A stretch of DNA of 23,122 nucleotides. It comes from Ponticaulis sp. Lineage in GTDB: Bacteria > Pseudomonadota > Alphaproteobacteria > Caulobacterales > Hyphomonadaceae. The stretch covers positions 1 to 23,122 of the forward strand of contig PABS01000007.1 in NCBI GenBank assembly GCA_002699325.1. The letters are read 5' to 3'. Position numbers and translations under genes: made by a program. This document shows, in pieces, positions 1 to 8,006 of this stretch (positions are counted from its first letter, which is position 1; each line of letters opens with the position of its first letter). A model generated the notes under the pieces. The model was given only the letters and a program-made list of their open reading frames with translations. It was not told the DNA's origin and did not search any database.

Positions 1-690
1 GATCTGTCCCTGGAATGGTATCCGACAGAGACGGGCGCTTATTCTATAGCGCTGTTCTACAAGAATATTGACGATTTCCTCGTACGGGGCTCATCGAGCG
101 TGATCCGGAGCGGTGTGTCAGAGTTTGCGAATTCGATTTCGATCCCGTCTTTTGAGAACCCCATAGCCGACGATCTTCTGCTTACGCGGCCGGGATCGGG
201 AGAAAGCGCACAAGTGTGGGGCGTTGAGCTCTCGTTGCGAGACAGATTTCTGTTTCTTCCTGCGCCGTTCGATCATCTTGGCGGTTCGTTCAATGCGACG
301 TTCCAGAAGTCGCAGCTGGATACGGGGGTTTACTGGCATCCGGAGGGGTACAAACTTCCACTGTTTGAAACGCCTGAAACGCTCTTGAATGTTGAGCTTT
401 TCTGGTCTTCAGAGCGCTGGGACGCCTATTTGTCATACAATTATCAGGGTGCTTTCTTGGAAGACTTCGAGGAGTTTGGGAATAATCCGTATGAACAGGA
501 TTATGCCTTTCTCGACGTTTCCATCAAACGCTTCCTGACCGACAGGCGTCACTATCTGTCTTTTGACGTTCAGAATGTGCTCGGCGGTCCCAGCTATTGG
601 TACACCTTCGGAAAGCATTCTGCCGGTAGTCCGCGGAGTTATATTTCCAACGGGCCAATCTTTCAGATCAAGCTTGCTTTCGTCGGTTAG
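1..690 (+). CDS. TonB-dependent receptor, C-terminal part (5' end outside window)
   Basis: The reading frame is open from base 1 and stops with TAG at 688-690, so only the last 229 residues are present. They show the alternating polar/aromatic strands of an outer-membrane beta-barrel: SIALFYKNIDDFLVRG near the start, then ERWDAYLSYNYQGAF, and YLSFDVQNVLGGPSYWYTFG close to the end. The chain finishes on a short final strand, GPIFQIKLAFVG. This is typical of the end of TonB-dependent receptors, which import siderophores, vitamins, oligosaccharides or other ligands across the outer membrane using ExbBD-TonB energy. The plug domain and TonB box lie upstream of the window, so no substrate can be assigned. 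The following gene is a surface lipoprotein phosphoesterase on the same strand. A role in the same nutrient pathway is possible but only inferred. Confidence 0.85.
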   Translation, partial: DLSLEWYPTETGAYSIALFYKNIDDFLVRGSSSVIRSGVSEFANSISIPSFENPIADDLLLTRPGSGESAQVWGVELSLRDRFLFLPAPFDHLGGSFNATFQKSQLDTGVYWHPEGYKLPLFETPETLLNVELFWSSERWDAYLSYNYQGAFLEDFEEFGNNPYEQDYAFLDVSIKRFLTDRRHYLSFDVQNVLGGPSYWYTFGKHSAGSPRSYISNGPIFQIKLAFVG

Positions 691-825
691 AGCGCACCCG
701 GCGCTTAAGTGAGTTAAGCCGGACCCACGCGCGTCATGTTTAATATAACTGTCACGCTTTTCCACAATCGGCTGCGTCTTTCCTCTTGAGACATTTGTTC
801 TCCAAAATCGTAGAGGAAAGTTACT

Positions 826-2847
826 ATGAAGACCTTCAAACGGGCCTTGTTGGGCATGGCCGTTTTGTCGGCAGGGGTGCTGTCGGCGTGTACGGAAAAG
901 AACTATACAATTCAGGAGCCTGCGCCGACGCCAACTCCGGCGCCGACACCGACCCCGACGCCAACCCCCACACCAACGCCGACCCCCTCAAGTTCTGCCC
1001 CATTCAAGATTGGTCTTCTGCCGGATACGCAGGGCGGCAAAACCTCTGACGGACAGGCGCATGTTGCCCTCCACCCAATGGGTGAGGTGCTTGAACATCT
1101 CCAGTCGAAAAATGTCGACATGGTGATCGCTCTGGGTGACCTGACCGATGAAGGCACGGATGTCGAGTTTGCCGAATGGCGTTCCATCGCTGATGGCTAC
1201 CGGGATGCCGGTATCGAATTTCTGCCGGTCATGGGCAATCACGAGCTGAACTGGGCTTATACTCAGAACTGGATCGGCAATATGAAGGAATTCATTCCTC
1301 AGGACGCGGTTCATATGCCGGGTTATGAGTGGGTGAATTACTATGTTGTCCGCGAGAATGTGCTGGTTTTCGGTCTTGCTTATTACAACCTGCCGATTGC
1401 TTTCGAATGGATCACTCAAGTCGTCGCGGAACACGAAGGCGATATTGATCACATCGTGGTCGCCAGCCATGATGGCCTGATCGGCGCCAAGTATGGTCTG
1501 ACGCGTGAACAGATTGTCGACGGAACCAAGGACGACAACTGGGTTTACGATCTGCAGAAGAACATTCGTGAGTTCTTCTCAGAAAAAGACGTCATCTACG
1601 TTCAGGGCCATGAGCATCAGTATCAGCGCTCTGTCATTGCCGCCACGACGGCCCAGACCACCCTGCCATCCAGCTCCACACCAACCGGCGGCAATTACCG
1701 GATGGGAATGTACACGCAAATCATGGCGGGCAACGCATCCTATAAGGGCTATGAATTCCGCTATGGTGAGCGCGATCTGGTTCAGATGATCATCTCCCAG
1801 AAGAACGCCACATTCGACACCGGCAAGGGCTCAGACCATTTTGATGTGAACACCGGGACACTGGCGTTCAACGGTCCCCGCGTCGACTATGAAGCTTATT
1901 TCGCGCCCCATACGGCAACCTCCAATGATGCCGATCAGGCCTTCGACGCAAACTGGGCGCTGTTCGATAAATTCAGCCGGACAACAAACCGCTGTGAAAC
2001 CATCGTGTATCCGAACTCCATTCCGGAAGGCACACGGCCTGTCATGGTTCTGCAGCCGGAATATCTGACCGAAGACTGCTATGGCGATGATGGCAGCTAT
2101 TTCAATCTGATCGGCGGCTGGAATGAAACCTTCAACCGGACAGACTCACGTGAGCGCGATATGAGCTTCACGCCTGGCTTTACCCGTGCGGAATCTATGA
2201 ATGACCTGATCCGTCTGGCCTATCAGTGGCTGTTCCAGGTCCATGAAAGCTGGACGCCGAACATCAACGCCAAACACCGTGTGGTGCCGAATGGCGACGG
2301 CACAGAAATGATCTTCCCAGAGGTCACGATGGACCTGAAGGAACATGTCACGACCAGCTGGCTTCCAAAGGAAGACGAGACACTGACGGACATCGTGATT
2401 GTCAGCGGTACACAGCAGCAAACCGGCATGTATCAGGGCGATTATGGTGAGCCGAAAGACATTGAGATGGAAGTTGGCCTGATCTGGGATATTGAAAACC
2501 CAGAGCCCAAACCGGCTATTACGCTGCCAGCTACCGCGACCAAGTCATGGGATATCTCTTCAGCTGTCTCGGACACTTTTGCTGTTCAGCTGACCACCCC
2601 GACAGAGATCACGGCCGAAGACGGCACGTTCGGTATGCGTGTTGATGACGGCTGGTCGCCGATCGTGGATGATGCTTGTGTGGTTGAGGGCGCGTTCATG
2701 AAGTCCTACCTTCAATCACCGCCAATGCGTGATGACTCCTGTGCGGGTCAGCCTCTGGTCGGCTATGACTCCAATTATGGAAGCCGGTGGTGGGCCGTTC
2801 TGAACGCGGACGCCGAGCTGGCGGTTATTCCAAAACCATCAGAATAA
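826..2847 (+). CDS. Calcineurin-like metallophosphoesterase lipoprotein with Pro-Thr linker
   Basis: The 673-aa protein begins with a lipoprotein signal; the lipobox is LSAC with Cys22. A low-complexity Pro-Thr linker follows (residues 32-54). The metallophosphoesterase motifs then appear in order: DTQ (Asp67), GDLTDEG (Asp105), GNHE (His139), ASHDG (His215) and GHEHQ (His262/His264). These supply the usual binuclear metal ligands, so hydrolysis of a phosphoester is likely; the substrate is unknown. The C-terminal 350 residues are a long, mostly beta-rich extension with several Cys that I do not recognise. The start is set by ATG 826 with an AGAGGAAAG Shine-Dalgarno sequence just upstream. 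It lies 135 bp after the TonB-dependent receptor gene and ends in a strong terminator. It probably sits on the outer membrane, held away from the surface by the linker. Confidence 0.88.
   Translation: MKTFKRALLGMAVLSAGVLSACTEKNYTIQEPAPTPTPAPTPTPTPTPTPTPTPSSSAPFKIGLLPDTQGGKTSDGQAHVALHPMGEVLEHLQSKNVDMVIALGDLTDEGTDVEFAEWRSIADGYRDAGIEFLPVMGNHELNWAYTQNWIGNMKEFIPQDAVHMPGYEWVNYYVVRENVLVFGLAYYNLPIAFEWITQVVAEHEGDIDHIVVASHDGLIGAKYGLTREQIVDGTKDDNWVYDLQKNIREFFSEKDVIYVQGHEHQYQRSVIAATTAQTTLPSSSTPTGGNYRMGMYTQIMAGNASYKGYEFRYGERDLVQMIISQKNATFDTGKGSDHFDVNTGTLAFNGPRVDYEAYFAPHTATSNDADQAFDANWALFDKFSRTTNRCETIVYPNSIPEGTRPVMVLQPEYLTEDCYGDDGSYFNLIGGWNETFNRTDSRERDMSFTPGFTRAESMNDLIRLAYQWLFQVHESWTPNINAKHRVVPNGDGTEMIFPEVTMDLKEHVTTSWLPKEDETLTDIVIVSGTQQQTGMYQGDYGEPKDIEMEVGLIWDIENPEPKPAITLPATATKSWDISSAVSDTFAVQLTTPTEITAEDGTFGMRVDDGWSPIVDDACVVEGAFMKSYLQSPPMRDDSCAGQPLVGYDSNYGSRWWAVLNADAELAVIPKPSE
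919..987 (+). repeat. Low-complexity (CCGACN)n-like tract encoding a Pro-Thr linker
   Basis: Alternating proline and threonine/alanine codons (ccg acg, cca act, ccc aca and so on) encode residues 32-54 of the phosphoesterase lipoprotein, directly after the lipidated Cys. Codon choice varies between units, so this is not a pure microsatellite, but unit number could still change by slippage. Such linkers usually act as flexible stalks in surface lipoproteins. Confidence 0.8.
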
Positions 2848-2872
2848 ACCCCGCCTGATGAAACCAACCATG

Positions 2873-2906
2873 CGCCACCGTATCGTCTGATACGGTGGCG
2901 TTTTTT
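2873..2906 (+). terminator. Rho-independent terminator after the phosphoesterase gene
   Basis: A perfect 12-bp stem (cgccaccgtatc / gatacggtggcg) with a 4-nt GTCT loop is followed directly by six T residues. It lies 25 bp after the stop codon and will terminate plus-strand transcription before it can run into the island's left end. Confidence 0.93.
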
Positions 2907-3180
2907 GTTTCGAGCTGTCGCGCAAAGAAGCAAGGCTCTGAGAATACGATCGGTGTCCGATCGCCTGCCCGCCCAGTGATCTGCTCCAAGCGTCATGCGA
3001 CTTGGTGTTCATCGGTGAAACACTGGTGACCCCGAGAGGATTCGAACCTGTGACCCTCAGATTAGCGGTATAGTGGCCACAGGCTCAGGCTTTGCCGGGA
3101 AGCAAGCGCCAGAAATGTCTCCCTGGCGTAGTCAGCACGGCTTATCCGTCGGTCGCTGATCTGCTCTTCAGATGTGCGGG
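2907..3180. other. Gene-free left junction of the island
   Basis: No coding sequence is supported here. The stretch holds a small inverted repeat at 2947-2963 (CGATCGG, 3-nt loop, CCGATCG), the tRNA-Arg 3'-half fragment (3018-3065), and a second inverted repeat at 3107-3128 (CGCCAG ... CTGGCG, 10-nt loop). The second lies about 50 bp beyond the stop of the last island gene and could weakly terminate the island operon on the minus strand, although it lacks a clear T tract. Bases up to 3017 are probably the original DNA downstream of tRNA-Arg before integration. Confidence 0.5.
3018..3065 (-). repeat. Distal attachment site: duplicated 3' half of tRNA-Arg(CCT)
   Basis: These 48 bases match 13789-13836 with a single mismatch (g at 3036 against c at 13807). 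They cover the tRNA 3' end including CCA, the T arm, the variable loop, the 3' anticodon-stem strand and the edge of the anticodon loop; similarity stops abruptly at 3066. The mismatch breaks a T-stem base pair, as expected for a fragment no longer under selection. Position and orientation fit the att site left at the far end of an element integrated into the tRNA 3' end. Confidence 0.92.
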
Positions 3181-3948
3181 TTATCCTGCGCGTTTTATGG
3201 ACTGCGCGTATTTAAACCCGGATTCAAAGGCTTCATCAAAACTTGCATGGTCACGATGAGAGCGTAGAAAACCTTGTCGAACCGCCTCACCACGCTGTTC
3301 GCGCGTTCCGTGATGTCCTCTGCTTTCGAATGAGGAATCCCCTAAACTATAAACAGCAAGCGCGACTTCTGCCGCAGGGAATGTCGTGTTCTCAAGCTTC
3401 TTCAGCCCAACGAAATAACCAGCAAGATAGTCTGCGTGAAGCTCATTTCGGTAAACCTGGCCGCTGGCGGTCACAAGTTTCGCCCGTGTTCCACGTTTCA
3501 TTTGCACGACATGACCAAATTCATGGGCACAGACGGCGATCACCCCCGGAATTCCGCCGAGCTCACCCTGTTTCTGAAGTCCGAGGAGGTTCAGTCCATA
3601 AGCGACGGCACCATCTGGCCTGTCGCGACGTTCTATACTGCCCGTCGCCACGGCATTCATGCTGCTTCCTTTTTCCTGATAGAACATAAAATCGGGCAGG
3701 ATTTGAAAAGTATCGGTGAGCTTCAAAAGCGTAATCGCGAGCGCTTTGTCAAAGTCGGGATCGCCCGAACGACGGCGCTTATCGAATCCACTGAAGGCGT
3801 AGTCGAAAGATTCCTTGCTGCCATCTGTTAAGGTCTTGAACTCATCCGCTGTCAGATAGCATCCACCCTTGGCTGAAGATTCGGCCTGACCCGGCTGGCA
3901 AAAGGCGCAGCTACAAAGCCCTGCGAGAATGTGACGTCGAGAAAGCAT
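3181..3948 (-). CDS. Secreted HEFGH zinc metallopeptidase (M48/zincin-like), Tat-like signal
   Basis: The 255-aa protein is read from ATG 3948; a longer frame to 4137 only overlaps the gene before it and lacks sense. The N-terminus SRRHILAGL resembles a twin-arginine export signal, with a hydrophobic stretch and a likely cleavage region near QAES. The active-site motif HEFGHVVQ (His142, Glu143, His146) is followed by NELHADYLAGY, whose Glu169 is the probable third zinc ligand. This HExxH ... ExxAD spacing is that of zincin peptidases related to M48 and YpfJ-type proteins. The substrate is unknown. It is the last gene of the island's operon and its start lies 1 bp after the stop of the previous gene, which implies coupled translation. 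Folding before export (Tat) would fit a metalloenzyme that loads zinc in the cytoplasm. Confidence 0.82.
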   Translation of the reverse strand: MLSRRHILAGLCSCAFCQPGQAESSAKGGCYLTADEFKTLTDGSKESFDYAFSGFDKRRRSGDPDFDKALAITLLKLTDTFQILPDFMFYQEKGSSMNAVATGSIERRDRPDGAVAYGLNLLGLQKQGELGGIPGVIAVCAHEFGHVVQMKRGTRAKLVTASGQVYRNELHADYLAGYFVGLKKLENTTFPAAEVALAVYSLGDSSFESRGHHGTREQRGEAVRQGFLRSHRDHASFDEAFESGFKYAQSIKRAG

Positions 3949-3949
3949 T

Positions 3950-4516
3950 CTAGCACAGATCCGGAAATTTGCGGCAAGCGGCGCTTTGTTCGGGCGCCGG
4001 CGGACGCTGGCCTTGAGGTTCTGATTGTGCCTGAACTTCAGGAGGTGAAGGTCGCGAAGTTGGCTGACTCTCCGGTGTGGCCCGCGAGGCTGGTGCTGGT
4101 TCCGGCGCGGGTTTTGGTGCAAATACGACCTCTGCACCTTCTACGACATGGCTGAGGGGCGAATAACCCAACGTCCATTCGGATTTGCCGTTCGCGTGCG
4201 TGAACTCACAAAGAAAAGCATCTGCGTTGGCCAGGTGCGTAACATCGCTAATTCTCAGACTACTGGCGTTTCCCAAATGCTGTGCCGTCGATCGAATGTC
4301 CGGATTCTGCATCGCCGCTTTAAGCTCGGCAATGACTTTAGCGCTGGCGATGAGTGATAGATCTCCATCCCCCAAGGCGCCGTTGAAAACATCACTACAG
4401 ACCGTCCGGTATTTTTCCAGAAGAACAGGTGCTGTGTCCGCTTGCGCGATTGGCGATAGAGCGAGTGTACAAAGCCCTATATAACCAGCGGCAGTTCGTC
4501 GTGTTTTTCGTATCAT
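3950..4516 (-). CDS. Small secreted Pro-rich protein, island gene of unknown function
   Basis: The 188-aa protein starts at ATG 4516, chosen because AAGGGGA sits just upstream and the chain then begins with a clear Sec signal (MIRKTRRTAAGYIG..., cleavage near AQA-DTA). A folded region of about 100 residues with two Cys (TVCSDVF and AFLCEFTH) is followed from about residue 132 by a Pro/Ala/Ser/Gln-rich tail ending in CRKFPDLC. The paired Cys suggest periplasmic disulfides, and the tail may reach across the periplasm or bind a partner. I recognise no family. It lies 20 bp after the membrane protease-like gene and 1 bp before the metallopeptidase gene, so it belongs to the same transcript. Confidence 0.75.
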   Translation of the reverse strand: MIRKTRRTAAGYIGLCTLALSPIAQADTAPVLLEKYRTVCSDVFNGALGDGDLSLIASAKVIAELKAAMQNPDIRSTAQHLGNASSLRISDVTHLANADAFLCEFTHANGKSEWTLGYSPLSHVVEGAEVVFAPKPAPEPAPASRATPESQPTSRPSPPEVQAQSEPQGQRPPAPEQSAACRKFPDLC

Positions 4517-4536
4517 AAGTATGTCCCCTTCCAGAT

Positions 4537-5901
4537 TTATTCGATTGTATCGGCAGTCATGTGCCAATCCAAAAGCACTGCACTCTCGCTTTCGGATAAA
4601 GTCTCCCCTCGTCGCGCTCTGGCGCAGATGTCAACGGACGGGGCACCACGGGTATCAAGTGCGGCGCACAATCCATCACGGTCGTTTTCTCCACCGACGA
4701 GGATGTTGAAAGCCTCACCGAGGCTGAGGGTCTGCTGGTCGCTTGAAATCAGACCATTGTGAGCGACGCCTACCTGTCCCTGATTGTCGGACAGCTTCAG
4801 TCGGGCGCGACAAATGTCAGCTTGTTCCAACTGTACATTCTCAATACGCCCAGGAAGAAAATTTCTGATCCCGGTCTGTGTTACACGTTGGCTGGAGCTT
4901 GCTTCAAAGCAGTCGCCATCTTCCGAATAGTCAAACTCGATGATCGCAATCGGGTCTGGCTCGGACTGTGGTTCGATCGCGAGCCCATTCTCTGGTGGAG
5001 ACGTTTCCGCAGTTTGAACCATACCCGGCTCCGCCCCGGGAGGTTCAGCGATCAAGGGCTGTGTTGGATTTGGTGATCTATCCATGTCAGCTTGATCCGG
5101 GGTCGAGAGGCTTTCTGTAAAGCGATCCCCAAACGAAGTTTGGAGGAATGCTGCTCCGACTGCCAGCAAGCATGCCGTTACCAGTCCCACTCTTATTAAA
5201 TGGGTTCGACGCCTGCCGTTTCTGCCGAATTGCTCCGGAGTTGTGGCGTATCCGGTCGTTAAGCTCTCATCGTTTGTTTTCCTGAGCAAAGCGATAATGC
5301 TGTCGTCATCCGCTCGTGCGACGCGATGAAATGACAAGGTTGGAAAGCGTGTGAGGAGGGCAGATACAAGCTGCCCGAGTTCTGCTTCTTCGCCAGCCGA
5401 ATCTGAAAGATGAAGCGGCAGGATGCAATGGATCGGCAGATCCATAGCGGCTGCTTCACGGAAGAGGTTCTCGCTGGTATTCAGCTTTTGTCTGATGCCG
5501 GTGACCGGATGTACAGAGAGGTCGTCTCCAATTATGCCGCTCGCCCAGATAACGCCATCGGCGGTATTGAGCTCAGTCTGAACGTCCTCACTGTTGGGCA
5601 CCTTAAGTTCGTTCAACTTGTCTTCGGCAAACAATAAATGCGAAATATAAGCCGCAAGCTGCCAACTGTCCCCGCGCTGAATATCCTCGCTGATGCGCAT
5701 CCGGTAACGCGTCTCGCCGGTTATGCGGCCAATCACGCCTGCATCTAACGATACAAAGTCAGCATAGCGATTTGTGACACTCGAACGCTGTGTTCTGAAA
5801 TTTATGGTCATGACAGAGTGATCGAGCTGAGTGTCGACACTCAAACGCTGCACCCGGGATGGGCCCGACGTCGTAGCGATATACACTGCCCACCCCGACA
5901 T
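4537..5901 (-). CDS. Inner-membrane protein with divergent Lon-like (S16) protease domain and periplasmic domain
   Basis: The 454-aa protein has three parts. Residues 1-210 resemble a Lon proteolytic domain: RGDSWQLAAYISHLLFA aligns with the GPSAG serine helix of Lon (Ser79), and ASGIIGDDLSVHPVTGIRQK aligns with the Lon segment TGEI..G.V.PVGGI..K, placing a Lys at 139. The Ser-Lys dyad therefore looks intact, but no AAA+ ATPase domain is present. RRR at 230-232 precedes one transmembrane helix (about 235-256), giving a cytoplasmic N-terminus. A Pro-rich linker (about 262-315) leads to a C-terminal domain with several Cys (DGDCFE, ADICRA, DGLCAA, VDICAR), consistent with an oxidising periplasm. 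It begins 9 bp after the preceding gene. The Lon assignment is by motif only and is moderate; topology is well supported. Confidence 0.7.
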   Translation of the reverse strand: MSGWAVYIATTSGPSRVQRLSVDTQLDHSVMTINFRTQRSSVTNRYADFVSLDAGVIGRITGETRYRMRISEDIQRGDSWQLAAYISHLLFAEDKLNELKVPNSEDVQTELNTADGVIWASGIIGDDLSVHPVTGIRQKLNTSENLFREAAAMDLPIHCILPLHLSDSAGEEAELGQLVSALLTRFPTLSFHRVARADDDSIIALLRKTNDESLTTGYATTPEQFGRNGRRRTHLIRVGLVTACLLAVGAAFLQTSFGDRFTESLSTPDQADMDRSPNPTQPLIAEPPGAEPGMVQTAETSPPENGLAIEPQSEPDPIAIIEFDYSEDGDCFEASSSQRVTQTGIRNFLPGRIENVQLEQADICRARLKLSDNQGQVGVAHNGLISSDQQTLSLGEAFNILVGGENDRDGLCAALDTRGAPSVDICARARRGETLSESESAVLLDWHMTADTIE

Positions 5902-5910
5902 GATGACCGC

Positions 5911-6465
5911 CTACCAGATCGTTACAACAACACTGTCGTCGAACAGAAGACGAGCCAGCTGGTCTGATTTCGTGAGGTCAATTTGTACGGAGTTCCGATA
6001 AGGTTCGGGAAGCTCAATGTTTACGACCTCTCCTGACTGAGTGCGGGCTTCAAGCCGGCCGGGAACTGTGTCGCGATTTTCCGAAAGTCTTATCAGCAGA
6101 ACGAATACGTTTTCACTCTCATCGGACTTGCGAAGCTCAATTTTTTCATCGGTATCTGAGTCTATAAGTACAACTTCATCGTCATCAGCAGCCGCAGCAG
6201 CGGGCGAACAGATGCTGGCATTCATAGAAGCAAGAATGAACGACCAGTTCTCTGACAGCCGTTTGTCGCGCTGAATAGCGGCATGAAGTTCGCCCGTCTT
6301 GTCATAGTGTAAGTCGCGCGAGTACCGGATGAGATCACCGATGCCAAAAGGCTTTGAGCTTTTTCTGCTTTCTTCAAATGAGCTATGAACAGCTGCCCTG
6401 ATACTGAAATCAGCTTCCAGCTCAGAGATTTGCAGATCTGATAATTCATTGAATGTAGGTGACAT
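5911..6465 (-). CDS. 184-aa cytoplasmic protein, helical N-terminus and acidic/beta C-terminus, unknown
   Basis: The start is ATG 6465 with AAGGAAA about 7 nt upstream; it overlaps the end of the previous gene by 20 bp. Residues 1-82 look helical (SELEADFSIRAAVHSSFEES, HAAIQRDKRLSENWSFILAS). An AAAAADDDEV linker follows, then a beta-rich region (VFVLLIRLSEN, GRLEARTQSGEVVNIELPE) ending in VVVTIW. There is no signal peptide or membrane segment. I do not recognise a family. Its place directly before the Lon-like membrane protein suggests a substrate, adaptor or regulator of that protein's cytoplasmic domain; this is inference. Confidence 0.7.
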   Translation of the reverse strand: MSPTFNELSDLQISELEADFSIRAAVHSSFEESRKSSKPFGIGDLIRYSRDLHYDKTGELHAAIQRDKRLSENWSFILASMNASICSPAAAAADDDEVVLIDSDTDEKIELRKSDESENVFVLLIRLSENRDTVPGRLEARTQSGEVVNIELPEPYRNSVQIDLTKSDQLARLLFDDSVVVTIW

Positions 6466-7960
6466 TTTCGTTTCCTTTGCACGATTGTGCGAGGTAAAGA
6501 TCGCGCCATTTTCTTTCGAAGATGGCATTATCCTCACTTTCGGTGGAAAGATGTGCATTCAGCCGTTTTCGCACCGCGACAATGTGAGCATTTGCGCCGA
6601 CCAGCCACATTGAAAGCATTTCAAGGCTCTTTACGATGTCCGGGTCGTGTAACTGATCCTTGCGCAGGCCTTTGCGTTCTGTCGCTCTCCAGGCGCGTAC
6701 AGCTTTTTTGCGTATATTGATAAACGGACTCTCTTCAGAGGCGCACAGAAGCTCCATGGATCTATTGAGTATCTGCTCATGCGAGCAGTCCAGCTCGGTG
6801 GACATCAGCCCCGGCGTGCCTTCGTGAAAAATACTGCCATTTGAGAGCCCTTGAGCGAGAAAAACAGCGTTCTCGCACCTGTTCTGGATCAGCACATGAA
6901 GGACGGCCCAGGCTGAAGTGGAGAATTTCTCGAGATCTTTTTCCAGAGTTTCCGTGACAGCGGCAACGGTCGGCAAATCTGAGACAACTTCATTAAAGTC
7001 GGCTGCTGAAAGCTTATCTGACAACTTGTTTTCAGTGCTATTGAACCTGGTCACGCGGAACGCCGAAGCGAACATCCGTGTGTATGCCGGATTTGAATTC
7101 GTGAGGACGCTTAGACGCTGATACTGAGCAGACTTGAGTAGCTCGACATCAGCTGTTTCTTCGAGAAGAGCGGTCCAGTCTTCGAAAGCAGAATTGCCAT
7201 AAGCGGTCTGGCTTTCAGTTTCCGGGTGGGTATGCGTCAGCGTACTCAGCGCTTCTGCCAAAGCTTGAATATAGGCGCAGAATGCCGTGTGAGCTGAACT
7301 GTATTTCCTGACGCTCAGATGAGAGAACTCTGCGTATTGAAGCCAGAATTCCAGCACGTCTTCGCTCGATATATCATGTTCAGAATAGTTTTCTCCTGGA
7401 TGGCGCCCTTTCAGAAAGCTCCGGATGGCGCGGAACTTCCGATGCTGATGCATGCTTCCGACCCGAACCAGTCGATATTGTTCGAAGCGTTGGGACAATT
7501 CCAATGCAGTTTCTTCAAGGTCCTTCTGGCCAGAGGCGTCACGCGTATCGGTGACGAGCTGATCAACGGCGTCGAAGCCCAGGAGTTCGGCGATTGCTCT
7601 AACCGTGCATATTAATTTGCGTGTGCCGCCCAGACTTGTCCTGAACTTGCTTCCGTCATCCATCTCTAGCGCCAGCATGTTATTTTCAATGCAGACCAAT
7701 TGGCCTGCCGATCGCAACTGTGCGAGAACTGACGCACCGCTGGGTGGAGCGATAAAGAAAGCATTGATTGGATCGACACCTGCCTTTTGAAGCGTGGCCG
7801 AAAAGGCAGCGCACCTTTTGATGAGGGACAAGCGCGATGAACTGAGCAGAGCGCAGACGACCTTCGAGAGCAGCATGTCCGAGAAGCCATCGCCATCAAG
7901 GCATGACAGGGCATCTCGCAGCTCAGCCATCAAGGGCTTATGCAGGTCTATAACCGTCAT
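6446..7960 (-). CDS. 504-aa helical cytoplasmic protein of unknown function
   Basis: ATG 7960 is preferred (GGGGATC about 10 nt upstream) over a TTG at 8014 that would overlap the previous gene. The chain is largely helical with no signal peptide or membrane helix. A segment of about 70 residues (KFRAIRSFLKGRHPG ... DVLEFWLQYAEFS ... HTAFCAYIQAL) is faintly like the SAM-like core-binding domain of tyrosine recombinases. The catalytic Arg...HxxR...Tyr set is absent, so it is not called as an integrase. The C-terminal part has a basic helical run (RKKAVRAWRATERKGLRKDQ). It overlaps the next gene by 20 bp, so the two are probably translated together and may form a complex. Confidence 0.72.
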   Translation of the reverse strand: MTVIDLHKPLMAELRDALSCLDGDGFSDMLLSKVVCALLSSSRLSLIKRCAAFSATLQKAGVDPINAFFIAPPSGASVLAQLRSAGQLVCIENNMLALEMDDGSKFRTSLGGTRKLICTVRAIAELLGFDAVDQLVTDTRDASGQKDLEETALELSQRFEQYRLVRVGSMHQHRKFRAIRSFLKGRHPGENYSEHDISSEDVLEFWLQYAEFSHLSVRKYSSAHTAFCAYIQALAEALSTLTHTHPETESQTAYGNSAFEDWTALLEETADVELLKSAQYQRLSVLTNSNPAYTRMFASAFRVTRFNSTENKLSDKLSAADFNEVVSDLPTVAAVTETLEKDLEKFSTSAWAVLHVLIQNRCENAVFLAQGLSNGSIFHEGTPGLMSTELDCSHEQILNRSMELLCASEESPFINIRKKAVRAWRATERKGLRKDQLHDPDIVKSLEMLSMWLVGANAHIVAVRKRLNAHLSTESEDNAIFERKWRDLYLAQSCKGNENVTYIQ

Positions 7961-8006
7961 CAGATTGATCCCCGTCCAATACTCAATCCTGAGTGTTCCC
8001 GCTGGT

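Noticed and set aside
698..722. Inverted repeat CCGGCGCTTAA ... TTAAGCCGG after the TonB receptor gene
   Set aside because: It has a 2-nt bulge and no T tract, so it is not a convincing terminator; it may be a weak one.
912..1187. Open frame on the minus strand opposite the phosphoesterase lipoprotein, rich in Val-Gly repeats
   Set aside because: It is the mirror of the Pro-Thr linker and lies inside a clear plus-strand gene; no ribosome binding site or family.
2947..2963. Perfect 7-bp inverted repeat left of the tRNA fragment
   Set aside because: Short and without a T tract; nothing shows it is an integrase arm site or a terminator.
3018..3065. Possible second functional tRNA gene
   Set aside because: Only the 3' half is present; the D arm, the 5' acceptor strand and half the anticodon arm are missing, and a T-stem pair is broken.
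3243..3831. Plus-strand open frames opposite the metallopeptidase gene
   Set aside because: They overlap a gene with an intact HEFGH/ELHAD active site and show no protein-like pattern.
6446..7960. Faint resemblance of part of the 504-aa protein to the core-binding domain of tyrosine recombinases
   Set aside because: No Arg...HxxR...Tyr catalytic set is present in the C-terminal half, so an integrase call is not supported.
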